Source: GCA-020356105 sp964347475
GTDB taxonomy: Bacteria; Pseudomonadota; Alphaproteobacteria; UBA8366; JADFVY01
Assembly (NCBI GenBank): GCA_964347475.1
Contig: CAYFYY010000105.1
Location: 1 to 13,673, forward strand
DNA length: 13,673 bases
Direction: 5' to 3'
The notes beneath the pieces were generated by a model, which ran no database searches, was not told the origin of the DNA, and was given only the letters and a program-made list of their open reading frames with translations. The position numbers were made by a program, and so were the translations under genes. Shown here piece after piece: positions 1-6,800 of the stretch; the first letter of the stretch is position 1; every line of letters begins with the position of its first letter.

Positions 1-977
1 AGGGCGAGCGTTTCATGGAGCGCTATGCGCCGTCGGCCAAGGACCTGGCCAGCCGCGACGTGGTCAGCCGCTCGATGACCATCGAAATCCGCGAAGGGCG
101 CGGCGTCGGGGCCGGCAAGGACCACATCCACCTGCATCTGGAGCACCTCGACCCCGCCGTTATCAACGAGCGGCTGCCCGGCATCTCGGAGACGGCGCGC
201 ATCTTCGCCGGCGTCGACGTGACGCGCGAGCCGATCCCGGTGATCCCGACCTGCCACTACAACATGGGCGGGATCCCGACCAATTATCACGGCGAGGTCG
301 TCCTGCCGCGGGACGGCAATCCGGATGCCGTGGTGCCCGGCCTGATGGCGATCGGTGAGGCGGCCTGCGTCTCCGTCCATGGCGCCAACCGGCTCGGCTC
401 CAACTCGCTGCTCGACCTGGTCGTGTTCGGGCGCGCCGCGGCCAATCGCTGCGCCGAGATCATCCACCCGGACGAGCCGCCCCGGCCGCTGCCCAACGCT
501 TCGGAGGATAAGGCGCTGTACCGGTTCGACCAGCTGCGCCATGCGGCCGGCGCGACGCCGACGGCGGAGCTGCGGCTCGACATGCAGCGGGCGATGCAGA
601 GCAACTGCGCCGTGTTCCGGACCGGCGAGGTGCTGCAGGAAGGCGTCGAGATGATCGACCAGCTGTGGAAGCGGCGCGGCGATATCGGCGTTACGGACCG
701 CTCCATGATCTGGAACTCCGATCTCGTCGAGACGCTGGAACTCGACAATCTCCTGTTCCAGGCCAAGGTGACGATGGAGTCGGCGAAGAATCGGGAAGAA
801 TCGCGCGGCGCGCATGCACGCGAGGATTTTCCCGACCGCGACGACGAGAACTGGCTCAAGCACACCATCGCGTGGTGCGGCGAGGACGGCAAGATCACCA
901 TCGACTACCGGCCCGTGCACATGCACACGCTCACCAACGAGATCCAGCCCTTCCCGCCGAAGGCGCGGGTTTACTGA
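1..977 (+). CDS. sdhA: Succinate dehydrogenase flavoprotein subunit, C-terminal part (5' truncated by window)
   Basis: FAD-bearing catalytic subunit of respiratory complex II, which oxidises succinate to fumarate on the cytoplasmic face of the inner membrane. The first complete codon in frame is at 3; about 324 residues are visible of the roughly 600 usual, and the FAD-linking His region lies outside. The reading shows ERYAPSAKDLASRDVVSRSM, then PTCHYNMGGIPTNY and GANRLGSNSLLDL. These match the family segments holding the catalytic Arg (codon at 54), the substrate His (codon at 255) and the substrate Arg (codon at 390). Their spacings of 67 and 45 residues are close to E. coli R286/H354/R399. 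The C-terminal domain ends with the usual TNEIQPFPPKARVY. A small DUF3052-type gene begins 27 nt after the stop, with sdhB beyond it, so the three are probably co-transcribed. The Met at 15 is internal, not the start. Identification is very secure. Confidence 0.97.
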   Translation, partial: GERFMERYAPSAKDLASRDVVSRSMTIEIREGRGVGAGKDHIHLHLEHLDPAVINERLPGISETARIFAGVDVTREPIPVIPTCHYNMGGIPTNYHGEVVLPRDGNPDAVVPGLMAIGEAACVSVHGANRLGSNSLLDLVVFGRAAANRCAEIIHPDEPPRPLPNASEDKALYRFDQLRHAAGATPTAELRLDMQRAMQSNCAVFRTGEVLQEGVEMIDQLWKRRGDIGVTDRSMIWNSDLVETLELDNLLFQAKVTMESAKNREESRGAHAREDFPDRDDENWLKHTIAWCGEDGKITIDYRPVHMHTLTNEIQPFPPKARVY

Positions 978-1004
978 CGCGGGTGGCGGTCGCGGGCATT
1001 GGCG

Positions 1005-1457
1005 ATGGCATCTTGCGCCGGATATTCGGGAACGCCGCTTGCCAAGAAACTCGGCCTGAAGGCCGGGCAGACGGTGGCCTTCGTCGGTTTGCCCGAAAGC
1101 CTGTCGCGCCTGGCCGAAGCGGAGGACTTCGCCGTCGTCGAGCGGTTGCCGGGCTGGTCGGTGCCGCCCGCCGCAGCCGGCAGGTACGACTTGATTCACG
1201 CGTTCACGCGCTCGGCCGCGGAGCTGGCGGCGGGCCTGCCGGCCCTGCGGGCGGCGCTGCGCCAGGACGGCATGCTCTGGGTCTCCTGGCCGAAGAGGGC
1301 TGCGAAGGTGGCGACCGATGTCACCGAGGATATGGTGCGCGACGTGGCGCTGCGCAGCGCGCTCGTGGATGTCAAGGTTTGCGCCGTCGACGAGGTCTGG
1401 TCAGGTCTCAAGCTCGTGATCCCGAAGGATCGCCGCAGGGTGAACGGTCAAAACTAG
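1005..1457 (+). CDS. DUF3052-family protein between sdhA and sdhB
   Basis: About 150 residues. I recognise the DUF3052 pattern: an N-terminal AGYSGTPLAKKLGLKAGQTV, a central Rossmann-like stretch, then GMLWVSWPKRA, ATDVTEDMVRDVALR and VDVKVCAVDEVWSGLKLVIP. The family has no settled function. The strand/helix order resembles a small nucleotide- or SAM-binding fold lacking clear catalytic residues, but that is inference. Start choice: the ATG at 1005 is preferred; an in-frame TTG at 999 would add two residues, and neither has a strong Shine-Dalgarno sequence. The gene sits 27 nt after the sdhA stop and 13 nt before the sdhB start, so it must be part of the sdh transcript and may be partly translationally coupled. 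There is no signal peptide or membrane segment, so a cytoplasmic protein is expected. A role linked to succinate dehydrogenase assembly or control is suggested by position only. Confidence 0.88.
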   Translation: MASCAGYSGTPLAKKLGLKAGQTVAFVGLPESLSRLAEAEDFAVVERLPGWSVPPAAAGRYDLIHAFTRSAAELAAGLPALRAALRQDGMLWVSWPKRAAKVATDVTEDMVRDVALRSALVDVKVCAVDEVWSGLKLVIPKDRRRVNGQN

Positions 1458-1470
1458 GAGAACAGGCGCA

Positions 1471-2250
1471 ATGGTGGAATTCGCGCTGCCCAAGGATTCG
1501 AGAATTCGCAAGGGCAAGACCTGGCCCGCACCGGAAGGGGCGAAGCGCGTCCGGACCTTCCGGATTTACCGCTGGTCGCCCGACGCGGACGAAAACCCGC
1601 GGCTGGACAGGTTCGAGATCGACCTCGAGTCCTGCGGCCCGATGGTGCTCGACGCGCTGATCAAGATCAAGAACGAGATCGATCCCACGCTGACATTCCG
1701 GCGCTCCTGCCGCGAAGGGGTCTGCGGATCCTGCTCCATGAACATCGACGGCACCAACACGCTCGCCTGCACGAAATACATCGACGACGTGAAGGGCGAC
1801 GTGAAGATCTATCCGTTGCCGCACATGAAGGTGGTCAAGGATCTGGTGCCGGACATGAACGATGCCTATGCGCAGCTCACCTCGATCGAGCCCTGGCTGA
1901 AGGCCGACACCCCGCCGCCGGACCGCGAGCGTCTGCAGTCGCCGACCGACCGCAAAAAGCTGGACGGGCTGTATGAATGTATCCTGTGCTTTTCCTGCAC
2001 GACGGCGTGTCCCAGCTACTGGTGGAACGGCGACCGCTATCTCGGCCCCGCCGTTTTGCTGCAGGCCTACCGCTGGATCGCCGACACGCGCGACGAGCGG
2101 ACGGGCGAACGGCTCGATCAGCTCGAGGATCCGTTCCGGCTGTATCGCTGCCACACCATCTTCAACTGCACCAAGACCTGCCCCAAGGGCCTGAATCCGG
2201 CGCAGGCGATCGCCGAGATCAAGAAACTGATGGTGCTGCGCCAGGGCTAG
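1471..2250 (+). CDS. sdhB: Succinate dehydrogenase iron-sulfur subunit
   Basis: Electron-transfer subunit of complex II, carrying electrons from the SdhA flavin to ubiquinone at the membrane anchor. At 259 residues it has the usual length for the family in alphaproteobacteria. The N-terminal ferredoxin domain has the [2Fe-2S] ligands C80, C85, C88 and C100 (RSCREGVCGSCSMN, then LAC). The C-terminal domain has C170-x2-C173-x2-C176-x3-C180-P and C227, C233, C237 (RCHTIFNCTKTCPKG), enough for the [4Fe-4S] and [3Fe-4S] centres. SYWWN (182-186) carries the Trp that lines the quinone site in homologues. An AGGAG ribosome site at about 1457-1461 supports the ATG at 1471; it overlaps the stop of the preceding gene, suggesting coupling. 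The sdhC and sdhD anchors are not in the window and presumably lie upstream of sdhA. Every key cysteine is present. Confidence 0.98.
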   Translation: MVEFALPKDSRIRKGKTWPAPEGAKRVRTFRIYRWSPDADENPRLDRFEIDLESCGPMVLDALIKIKNEIDPTLTFRRSCREGVCGSCSMNIDGTNTLACTKYIDDVKGDVKIYPLPHMKVVKDLVPDMNDAYAQLTSIEPWLKADTPPPDRERLQSPTDRKKLDGLYECILCFSCTTACPSYWWNGDRYLGPAVLLQAYRWIADTRDERTGERLDQLEDPFRLYRCHTIFNCTKTCPKGLNPAQAIAEIKKLMVLRQG

Positions 2251-2269
2251 CGGGAATGCCTGCGGTCAC

Positions 2270-3175
2270 ATGGTGATGGCAACGCCGGCCACGCGCCTGT
2301 GCGGTGTCGAACGGCCGATCTTTCAGGCCGGTATGGGCGGCGTCGCCGGGCCGGAGCTCGCCGCTGCCGTCAGCGCCGCCGGCGGTCTCGGCCATCTCGG
2401 CGGCATCAGGTTGCCGGCACGGGAGCTGCGCGAGCGCATCCGTCGGACACGCGGCATGACCGATCGTCCCTTTGGCGTGAACCTGGTGCCGCGCGGGGGC
2501 GGGCCGGACGGCTTCACATCCCAGGTCGATACCGTAATCGCGGAACGGCCGTCGGTGCTGTCGCTGTTCTGGGGCGAATTTGCGGACATTGTGTCGCGGG
2601 CACGGAACGCCGGCATCATCACGATGATCCAGGTCGGTTCGGTCGCCGAAGCGGAACACGCGGCAGAGGCCGGTGCCGACATCGTCATCGCGCAGGGCGT
2701 CGAGGCGGGTGGCCATGGGCGCGGGACGACCGGCCTGATGGCTCTGCTGCCGGCCGTGATCCGGGCGGTTGCGCCGATCCCTGTGCTGGCCGCCGGGGGG
2801 CTGGTCGACGCCGCGGCGGTCGCCGCCGTCATGGGGCTGGGCGCCGCCGGCGCATGGGTCGGCACGCGCTTCGTTGCCAGCACCGAATCGCTGGCCCACG
2901 ACATCTACAAGCAGCGGCTGATCGATGCCGGGCCGGACGACACGCGACGGGAGCGGTTTTATTCCTATGGCTGGGGACTCGGTGCGCCGTACCGCATCCT
3001 GCCGCCGAAGTCCCGTTGGACCATGCGCCGTCTCGTTGCCGGCGGCCCGCGGCAGGTCGATCCCGACGCGTGGGCGCGCGGCATCAAGGCCTATGCGGGT
3101 CAGGGGGTCGGGGGCATCGACTCGATCCTCCCGGCAGGCGATATTGTCCGAAGCCTGAGCGCGCCGGTGGCATGA
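2270..3175 (+). CDS. FMN-dependent nitronate monooxygenase-like oxidoreductase
   Basis: A 301-residue TIM-barrel flavoprotein of the nitronate monooxygenase / 2-nitropropane dioxygenase family. Known members oxidise alkyl nitronates such as propionate 3-nitronate with O2; others are enoyl reductases or NADH:quinone reductases, so the substrate here is open. Visible signs are RPIFQAGMGGVAGPELAAAV (15-34), where FMN-binding begins, AQGVEAGGHGRG (141-152) with the conserved His149 of the active-site loop, and PVLAAGGLVD (171-180) and GAWVGTRFVAS (194-204), the phosphate-binding half of the barrel. The protein has no signal peptide and should be cytoplasmic. ATG codons at 2270 and 2276 are both possible starts, neither with a strong ribosome site. 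It lies 19 nt after sdhB, so read-through from the sdh promoter is likely. The neighbouring paiB-like gene also encodes a probable flavin-binding protein. Confidence 0.87.
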   Translation: MVMATPATRLCGVERPIFQAGMGGVAGPELAAAVSAAGGLGHLGGIRLPARELRERIRRTRGMTDRPFGVNLVPRGGGPDGFTSQVDTVIAERPSVLSLFWGEFADIVSRARNAGIITMIQVGSVAEAEHAAEAGADIVIAQGVEAGGHGRGTTGLMALLPAVIRAVAPIPVLAAGGLVDAAAVAAVMGLGAAGAWVGTRFVASTESLAHDIYKQRLIDAGPDDTRRERFYSYGWGLGAPYRILPPKSRWTMRRLVAGGPRQVDPDAWARGIKAYAGQGVGGIDSILPAGDIVRSLSAPVA

Positions 3176-3235
3176 ACGAACGCGGCCCCGGCGTGTTGCG
3201 CCCGCAACGCTGACCCGCTACCCGGAGCCCCGGCC

Positions 3236-3841
3236 ATGTATGTGCCCAAACACTTCGCCGTCACCCAGCGCGACGCCCTCGACCGGGTGATCCGCGAGAA
3301 CCCGTTCGGGCTGCTCGTCGGCGCACTCGATGGCGCGCCCTTTGCCACGCACCTGCCGTTCCTGCTGGACGGCGACCGGCTGCTGGCGCATGTCGCGCGC
3401 GGCAATCCGCACTGGCAAGCCATCGACGGCACGACGGAAATGCTGGCGGTATTTTCCGGCCCGCACGCCTATATCTCGCCACGGTGGTATGCCGACGGCC
3501 CCGCAGTGCCGACCTGGAACTACGTGGCGGTGCACATCTACGGGGCACCGCGCCTGATAGCGGACGCAACGTCCGTGCGTGCGTTGCTCGACAGCCTGGT
3601 GGGCGAATACGAGGCCGGCGCCTGGGCGCTTGACGGGCAGGACGCCGGTTTCGTCAGCCGCATGATTCGCGGGATTGTTGTATTTGAGTTGCCAATCACG
3701 CGGATTGAAGGCAAATTCAAGTTGAGTCAGAACCGCCCGGCGGAAGACCGGCGCCGGGTGACAGCTGAATTAGCGGCATCGGGGGGTGAGGCCGACCATC
3801 GGTTGTTGAGATATATGGTGAATTATTCCGGCGGTGATTGA
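3236..3841 (+). CDS. PaiB-type FMN-binding split-barrel protein
   Basis: A 201-residue member of the PaiB / 'FMN-binding negative transcriptional regulator' family, named after Bacillus PAI 2. Matching segments are MYVPKHFA at the start, ENPFGLLVG, a THLPFLLD strand, HVARGNPHW (52-60), FSGPHAYISPRWY (73-85), VPTWNYVAVHIYG (91-103), and near the end EGKFKLSQNR (158-167). These form the flavin-reductase-like split barrel. No helix-turn-helix is apparent, so the regulator name may mislead; a flavin- or heme-utilisation role is equally possible. GGAG at 3224-3227, eight bases before the ATG, supports the start. The last third of the gene (from about 3660) uses TTA, TTG, ATT, GTA, AGA, TAT and AAT codons much more than the first part or the neighbours. 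The gene sits 60 nt after the nitronate monooxygenase-like gene. Confidence 0.88.
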   Translation: MYVPKHFAVTQRDALDRVIRENPFGLLVGALDGAPFATHLPFLLDGDRLLAHVARGNPHWQAIDGTTEMLAVFSGPHAYISPRWYADGPAVPTWNYVAVHIYGAPRLIADATSVRALLDSLVGEYEAGAWALDGQDAGFVSRMIRGIVVFELPITRIEGKFKLSQNRPAEDRRRVTAELAASGGEADHRLLRYMVNYSGGD

Positions 3842-3843
3842 CC

Positions 3844-3871
3844 TTGCGCCGCCATGGGGCAGCGGCTAGGG
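3844..3871 (+). promoter_or_regulatory. Possible housekeeping promoter before the methyltransferase gene
   Basis: TTGCGC at 3844-3849, a 16-base spacer and CTAGGG at 3866-3871 resemble alphaproteobacterial sigma-70-type promoters, which often have TTG- and CTA-centred boxes. Transcription would start near 3878, about 28 bases before the ATG at 3906. In DNA this GC-rich such pairs arise easily by chance, so this is only a candidate. Confidence 0.25.
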
Positions 3872-3905
3872 TCCGCGCGCATTTGAGCGCGGCGCCGGGG
3901 CAGGG

Positions 3906-4532
3906 ATGAGTGACACGGCACGGGAACGGGACGATCCCCGCGTCAAGACCCGCATCCGCACGACACGGGTGGCGGCGGCCGTCGTCGTGCTGGGCCTGCT
4001 CTTCGTCGCCCCCGTGTGGGGGCGTCACGGGCTGGTCGCCGAGATCCTGCGCTGGGCCGGGTATCTGGCGCTGATCATCGGCGTCATGGGCCGGGTCTGG
4101 TGTGCCGCCTATATCGGCGGGCGCAAGGGCCAGATCATCGTCGATGTCGGCCCCTATTCGATGACCCGCAATCCCCTGTATGTCTTCAGCTTCGTCGGGC
4201 TCGCGGGAATCGGGCTCGTCTCGGGAATGCTGCTGGTGACCGCGCTCCTGGCGTTGGCCTTCGCCATCTATTACCGGGGTGTCGTGGCCGGGGAGGAGCG
4301 GTTCCTTCTCGACCGGCACCCGCAGGAGTTCCGGGATTACGTGCAGCGGGTGCCGCGCTGGGTTCCGCGGCCCGGTCTCTACCGCGAGGCCGGCGAGCCG
4401 ATGGGCCTGCCGCGCAACGTCCTGATCACGATCCGCGAAAGCTCGGTCTTCTTCCTGGCCCTGCCGCTGTTCGCGCTGATCGGCTGGCTCCAGGACTCCG
4501 GGGTCCTGCCGGTTCTGATCCGTCTGCCTTGA
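3906..4532 (+). CDS. ICMT/PEMT-like integral membrane methyltransferase
   Basis: A 208-residue membrane protein of the isoprenylcysteine carboxyl methyltransferase / phospholipid methyltransferase superfamily, SAM-dependent enzymes that methylate lipid-linked or hydrophobic substrates within the membrane. The diagnostic parts are GPYSMTRNPLY (82-92), matching the family G-P-Y-x3-R-x-P-x-Y SAM-binding motif with Asn in place of the common His, and EERFL with RHPQEFRDY (130-145). Hydrophobic segments lie at about 20-38, 45-66, 93-125 (probably a helical pair) and 179-198. The ATG at 3906 follows an AGGG that is too close to act as a normal ribosome site, so the start is the best available rather than proven. 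The stop is 29 nt from the next gene (DRL-type reductase), suggesting one transcript with it and the SDR. The substrate cannot be read from the sequence; bacterial homologues are mostly uncharacterised. Confidence 0.85.
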   Translation: MSDTARERDDPRVKTRIRTTRVAAAVVVLGLLFVAPVWGRHGLVAEILRWAGYLALIIGVMGRVWCAAYIGGRKGQIIVDVGPYSMTRNPLYVFSFVGLAGIGLVSGMLLVTALLALAFAIYYRGVVAGEERFLLDRHPQEFRDYVQRVPRWVPRPGLYREAGEPMGLPRNVLITIRESSVFFLALPLFALIGWLQDSGVLPVLIRLP

Positions 4533-4561
4533 CGCCATACGAGAAGAGAGGGAAGAAACCG

Positions 4562-5920
4562 ATGAATTACCACTCGATGCTTGCCGAGCGCGCTGCTGCC
4601 GGCCGGCCGGTGCGGGTCGGCCTGATCGGCAGCGGCAAGTTCGGCTCCATGTTCCTGACGCAGGCGCGCCACGTCGACGGGCTGCACGTCCTGGGCATCG
4701 CCGATCTGGCGCCGGAGCGGGCGCGCGCCAACCTGCAGCGCATCGGCTGGGAGAAGGCGCGCTATGACGCGGGCTCGATGGCATCGGCGCTCAAGGACGG
4801 TACGACCTATATCACCGACGACGCCGAGGCGCTGGTCGCGGCGGACGGGCTGGAGGTCGTCATCGATGCGACGGGCGACCCCGCCGCCGGCATTCGCCAT
4901 GTCGCCCTCGCCTGCCGGCACAAGCGTCATATCGTGATGGTCAACGTCGAGGCCGACGCGCTGGCCGGACCGCTGCTCGCGCGGCAGGCGCGCGAGGCCG
5001 GAATCGTCTATTCGCTGGCCTATGGCGACCAGCCGGCCCTGATCGCCGAGCAGGTCGACTGGGCGCGGACCTGCGGGTTCGAGGTCGTGGCCGCCGGCAA
5101 GGGCACGAAATATCTGCCCGAATACCATGCCTCGACCGACCGGACGGTCTGGGACTTCTACGGCATCAGTGCCGAGCGGGCGGCGCTCGGCGGCATGAAC
5201 GCCAAGATGTTCAACTCGTTCCTCGACGGCACCAAGTCCGGCATCGAAATGGCGGCCGTCGCCAACGCGTGCGGGCTGGACTGTGCGGCCGCCGGCCTGT
5301 CGTTTCCGCCGGTGGGCACCGACCGGCTGGCCGCCGTGCTCAAGCCGAAGGCCGATGGCGGTGTCCTCGATCATCGCGGCATGGTCGAGGTGATCTCCTG
5401 CCTCAACCGCGACGGCACGCCGGTCGAGCGCGACCTGCGCTGGGGTGTCTACATCACCTTCGCGGCGCGCGACGACTACGCTGCCCGCTGTTTCGCCGAA
5501 TACGGCCTGGTGACCGACGACTCGGGCATCTACACCGCGATGTACAAGCCCTGGCACCTGATCGGCCTCGAGCTGGCGGTCTCGGTGTCCAGCGCGGCGC
5601 TGCGCGGCGAGCCGACGGGCGCTCCGAGGGGCTGGAACGGCGATGTCGTCGCCGTTGCCAAGCGGGATCTGGCCGCCGGCGAGACGCTGGACGGCGAGGG
5701 CGGGTCGACGGTCTGGGGCCGCCTGATGCCGGCCGCGGACAGCCTCGCCCTCGGCGGCCTGCCGATCGGCCTGTCGCACGACGTCCGGCTCAAGACGGCG
5801 ATCAGGACTGGACAGCCGGTGTGCTGGCAGGACGTGATAATCGATGAGACGGACCAGGCCGTAATGGCACGTCGCGAAATGGAGGCGGTCTTCGCGGCGA
5901 AGGCCCGCGCCGCGGAATGA
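4562..5920 (+). CDS. Homoserine-dehydrogenase-like NAD(P) oxidoreductase with C-terminal SAF domain (DRL/DXR-II family candidate)
   Basis: A 452-residue two-domain enzyme. The N-terminal Rossmann domain has RVGLIGSGKFGSMF (18-31) as dinucleotide site, VIDATGDP (100-107) and HIVMVNVEAD (123-132). The middle is a homoserine-dehydrogenase-like catalytic domain. A SAF domain (about 356-425) contains VVAVAKRDLAAGETL and PIGLSHDVRL. This architecture matches the family of DRL (DXR-II), the alternative 1-deoxyxylulose 5-phosphate reductoisomerase of Brucella. The family also holds paralogues in sugar-acid catabolism, such as the D-apionate oxidoisomerase ApnO. I cannot assign the substrate. Start: the ATG at 4562 has GAGGGA/GGAAG at 4548-4555 with good spacing; the open frame extends upstream to 4016 but only as a shadow over the methyltransferase gene. 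The TGA stop overlaps the ATG of the SDR gene (ATGA at 5917-5920), so the two are translationally coupled and probably act in one pathway. Confidence 0.85.
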   Translation: MNYHSMLAERAAAGRPVRVGLIGSGKFGSMFLTQARHVDGLHVLGIADLAPERARANLQRIGWEKARYDAGSMASALKDGTTYITDDAEALVAADGLEVVIDATGDPAAGIRHVALACRHKRHIVMVNVEADALAGPLLARQAREAGIVYSLAYGDQPALIAEQVDWARTCGFEVVAAGKGTKYLPEYHASTDRTVWDFYGISAERAALGGMNAKMFNSFLDGTKSGIEMAAVANACGLDCAAAGLSFPPVGTDRLAAVLKPKADGGVLDHRGMVEVISCLNRDGTPVERDLRWGVYITFAARDDYAARCFAEYGLVTDDSGIYTAMYKPWHLIGLELAVSVSSAALRGEPTGAPRGWNGDVVAVAKRDLAAGETLDGEGGSTVWGRLMPAADSLALGGLPIGLSHDVRLKTAIRTGQPVCWQDVIIDETDQAVMARREMEAVFAAKARAAE

Positions 5921-6663
5921 CTGGCATCGCCATTGTTACCGGCGGCGGGCGCGGCATCGGCGCGGGCATTGCGCGCAAGCTTGGCCGTCGCGGCTACGAC
6001 GTCGCGATAACCTACCTGCGCAATGCAGACGCCGCCGCCGGAGTCGTGAAGGACATCGAGGCAGGCGGGCACCGCGGCCTGGCGGTGCAGGCGGATAACG
6101 GCGTCGAGTCGGAGATCGTACGGCTGTTCGAGACCGTCGACGAAATTCTCGGTCGGCCGACGGTGCTGATCAACAATGCCGGTATCGTCGGTGGCGTCAG
6201 CCGGCTGGAATCGTTGAGCGGCGAGCTCGCCAGCCGCGTCTTTGCCGTGAATATCGTGGGGGCGATGCTATGCGCCCGCGAGGCGGTGCGCCGCATGTCG
6301 ACTTCATACGGCGCCCGCGGCGGGCGCATCGTCAACATTTCCTCCGTTGCCACAAGGGACGGGCGTCCCGGCGAATGGATCCATTACGCCGCCAGCAAGG
6401 GCGCCATGGACGTGTTCACCGTCGGGCTGGCAAAGGAGGTCGCGCAGGAAGGCGTGCGCGTCAACGCCGTCGCTCCGGGGGTGGTGGATACCGACCTGCA
6501 CGCGGATGCCGGCATGCCGGGCCGCGTCGCGCGCCTCACGCCGGGCATGCCCCTGAAGCGGGCCGCCCTGGTGGAGGAGGTTGCGCAGACCGTCGCATGG
6601 GTGGTCTGCGATGCGCCCGATTACCTCTCGGGCGCCGTCGTGCCGGTCTCGGGGGCGTGCTAG
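5917..6663 (+). CDS. Classical SDR-family NADP-type oxidoreductase
   Basis: A 248-residue classical short-chain dehydrogenase/reductase. The cofactor motif T8-G-G-G-R-G-I-G15, NNAG at 86-89, N112, catalytic S142/S143, Y157 and K161 (IHYAASKG) are all present, so the enzyme should be active. Arg35 after the second strand (ITYLRNADAA, 31-40) favours NADP(H). The end, VVPVSGAC, resembles the VxGG close of FabG-like members. Homologues often carry names such as 3-ketoacyl-ACP reductase, but this family is too broad to fix a substrate, and the gene lies outside any fatty-acid cluster. It has no ribosome site of its own; its ATG lies within the stop of the preceding reductase (ATGA overlap), so translation should depend on that gene. 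This pairing suggests sequential redox steps on one substrate. A long inverted repeat follows the stop. Confidence 0.92.
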   Translation: MTGIAIVTGGGRGIGAGIARKLGRRGYDVAITYLRNADAAAGVVKDIEAGGHRGLAVQADNGVESEIVRLFETVDEILGRPTVLINNAGIVGGVSRLESLSGELASRVFAVNIVGAMLCAREAVRRMSTSYGARGGRIVNISSVATRDGRPGEWIHYAASKGAMDVFTVGLAKEVAQEGVRVNAVAPGVVDTDLHADAGMPGRVARLTPGMPLKRAALVEEVAQTVAWVVCDAPDYLSGAVVPVSGAC

Positions 6664-6685
6664 CGCGTTGTCCGTTAAGGTCGCT

Positions 6686-6757
6686 CCGGCCCGCTCCCCC
6701 GCCCTGCCATCCACAGTGTACGATGTCGTTGGGTGGCCGGCTGGGGGAGCGGGCCGG
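6686..6757. repeat. Long inverted repeat after the SDR gene
   Basis: CCGGCCCGCTCCCCC at 6686-6700 is exactly complementary to GGGGGAGCGGGCCGG at 6743-6757, giving 15 perfect pairs. The 42 bases between include GCCATCCA against TGGGTGGC-like sequence, so the stem can extend imperfectly inward and leave a loop around 6715-6727. No T-run follows, so it is not a typical intrinsic terminator, though it lies where one is expected between the SDR and zapE. It could be a strong RNA hairpin protecting the upstream message or the relic of a small palindromic element. Confidence 0.7.
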
Positions 6758-6800
6758 CGCCGATTCCACGTAACTAAATAATGTGCTAGGCAACGCAGCC

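Noticed and set aside
665..1660. Open frame of 331 codons spanning sdhA, the DUF3052 gene and sdhB
   Set aside because: Out of frame with three recognised genes and of shadow composition (Arg/Gly/Ala-rich).
3194..3210. Short hairpin GTTGCG/CGCAAC before the paiB-like gene
   Set aside because: A six-to-eight pair stem with a tiny loop and no T-run; not distinguishable from chance.
3196..3223. TTGCGC-16-CTACCC pair upstream of the paiB-like gene
   Set aside because: Transcription from it would start after the GGAG ribosome site, leaving no usable leader. It shows how easily such boxes arise by chance here.
3873..3892. CCGCGC/GCGCGG hairpin before the methyltransferase start
   Set aside because: Six pairs of simple GC sequence are common in this DNA, and nothing else supports a regulatory role.
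4016..4561. N-terminal extension of the DRL-type reductase
   Set aside because: This stretch is an alternative frame of the methyltransferase gene. The reductase starts at 4562 with a strong ribosome site and a family-like N-terminus.
3717..4784. Open frame of 355 codons on the - strand across the methyltransferase gene
   Set aside because: It spans three real + strand genes and their gaps and has no recognisable motif.
4379..5779. Open frame of 466 codons on the - strand opposite the DRL-type gene
   Set aside because: Low-complexity composition without recognisable domains; it is a mirror of the codon bias of the real gene.
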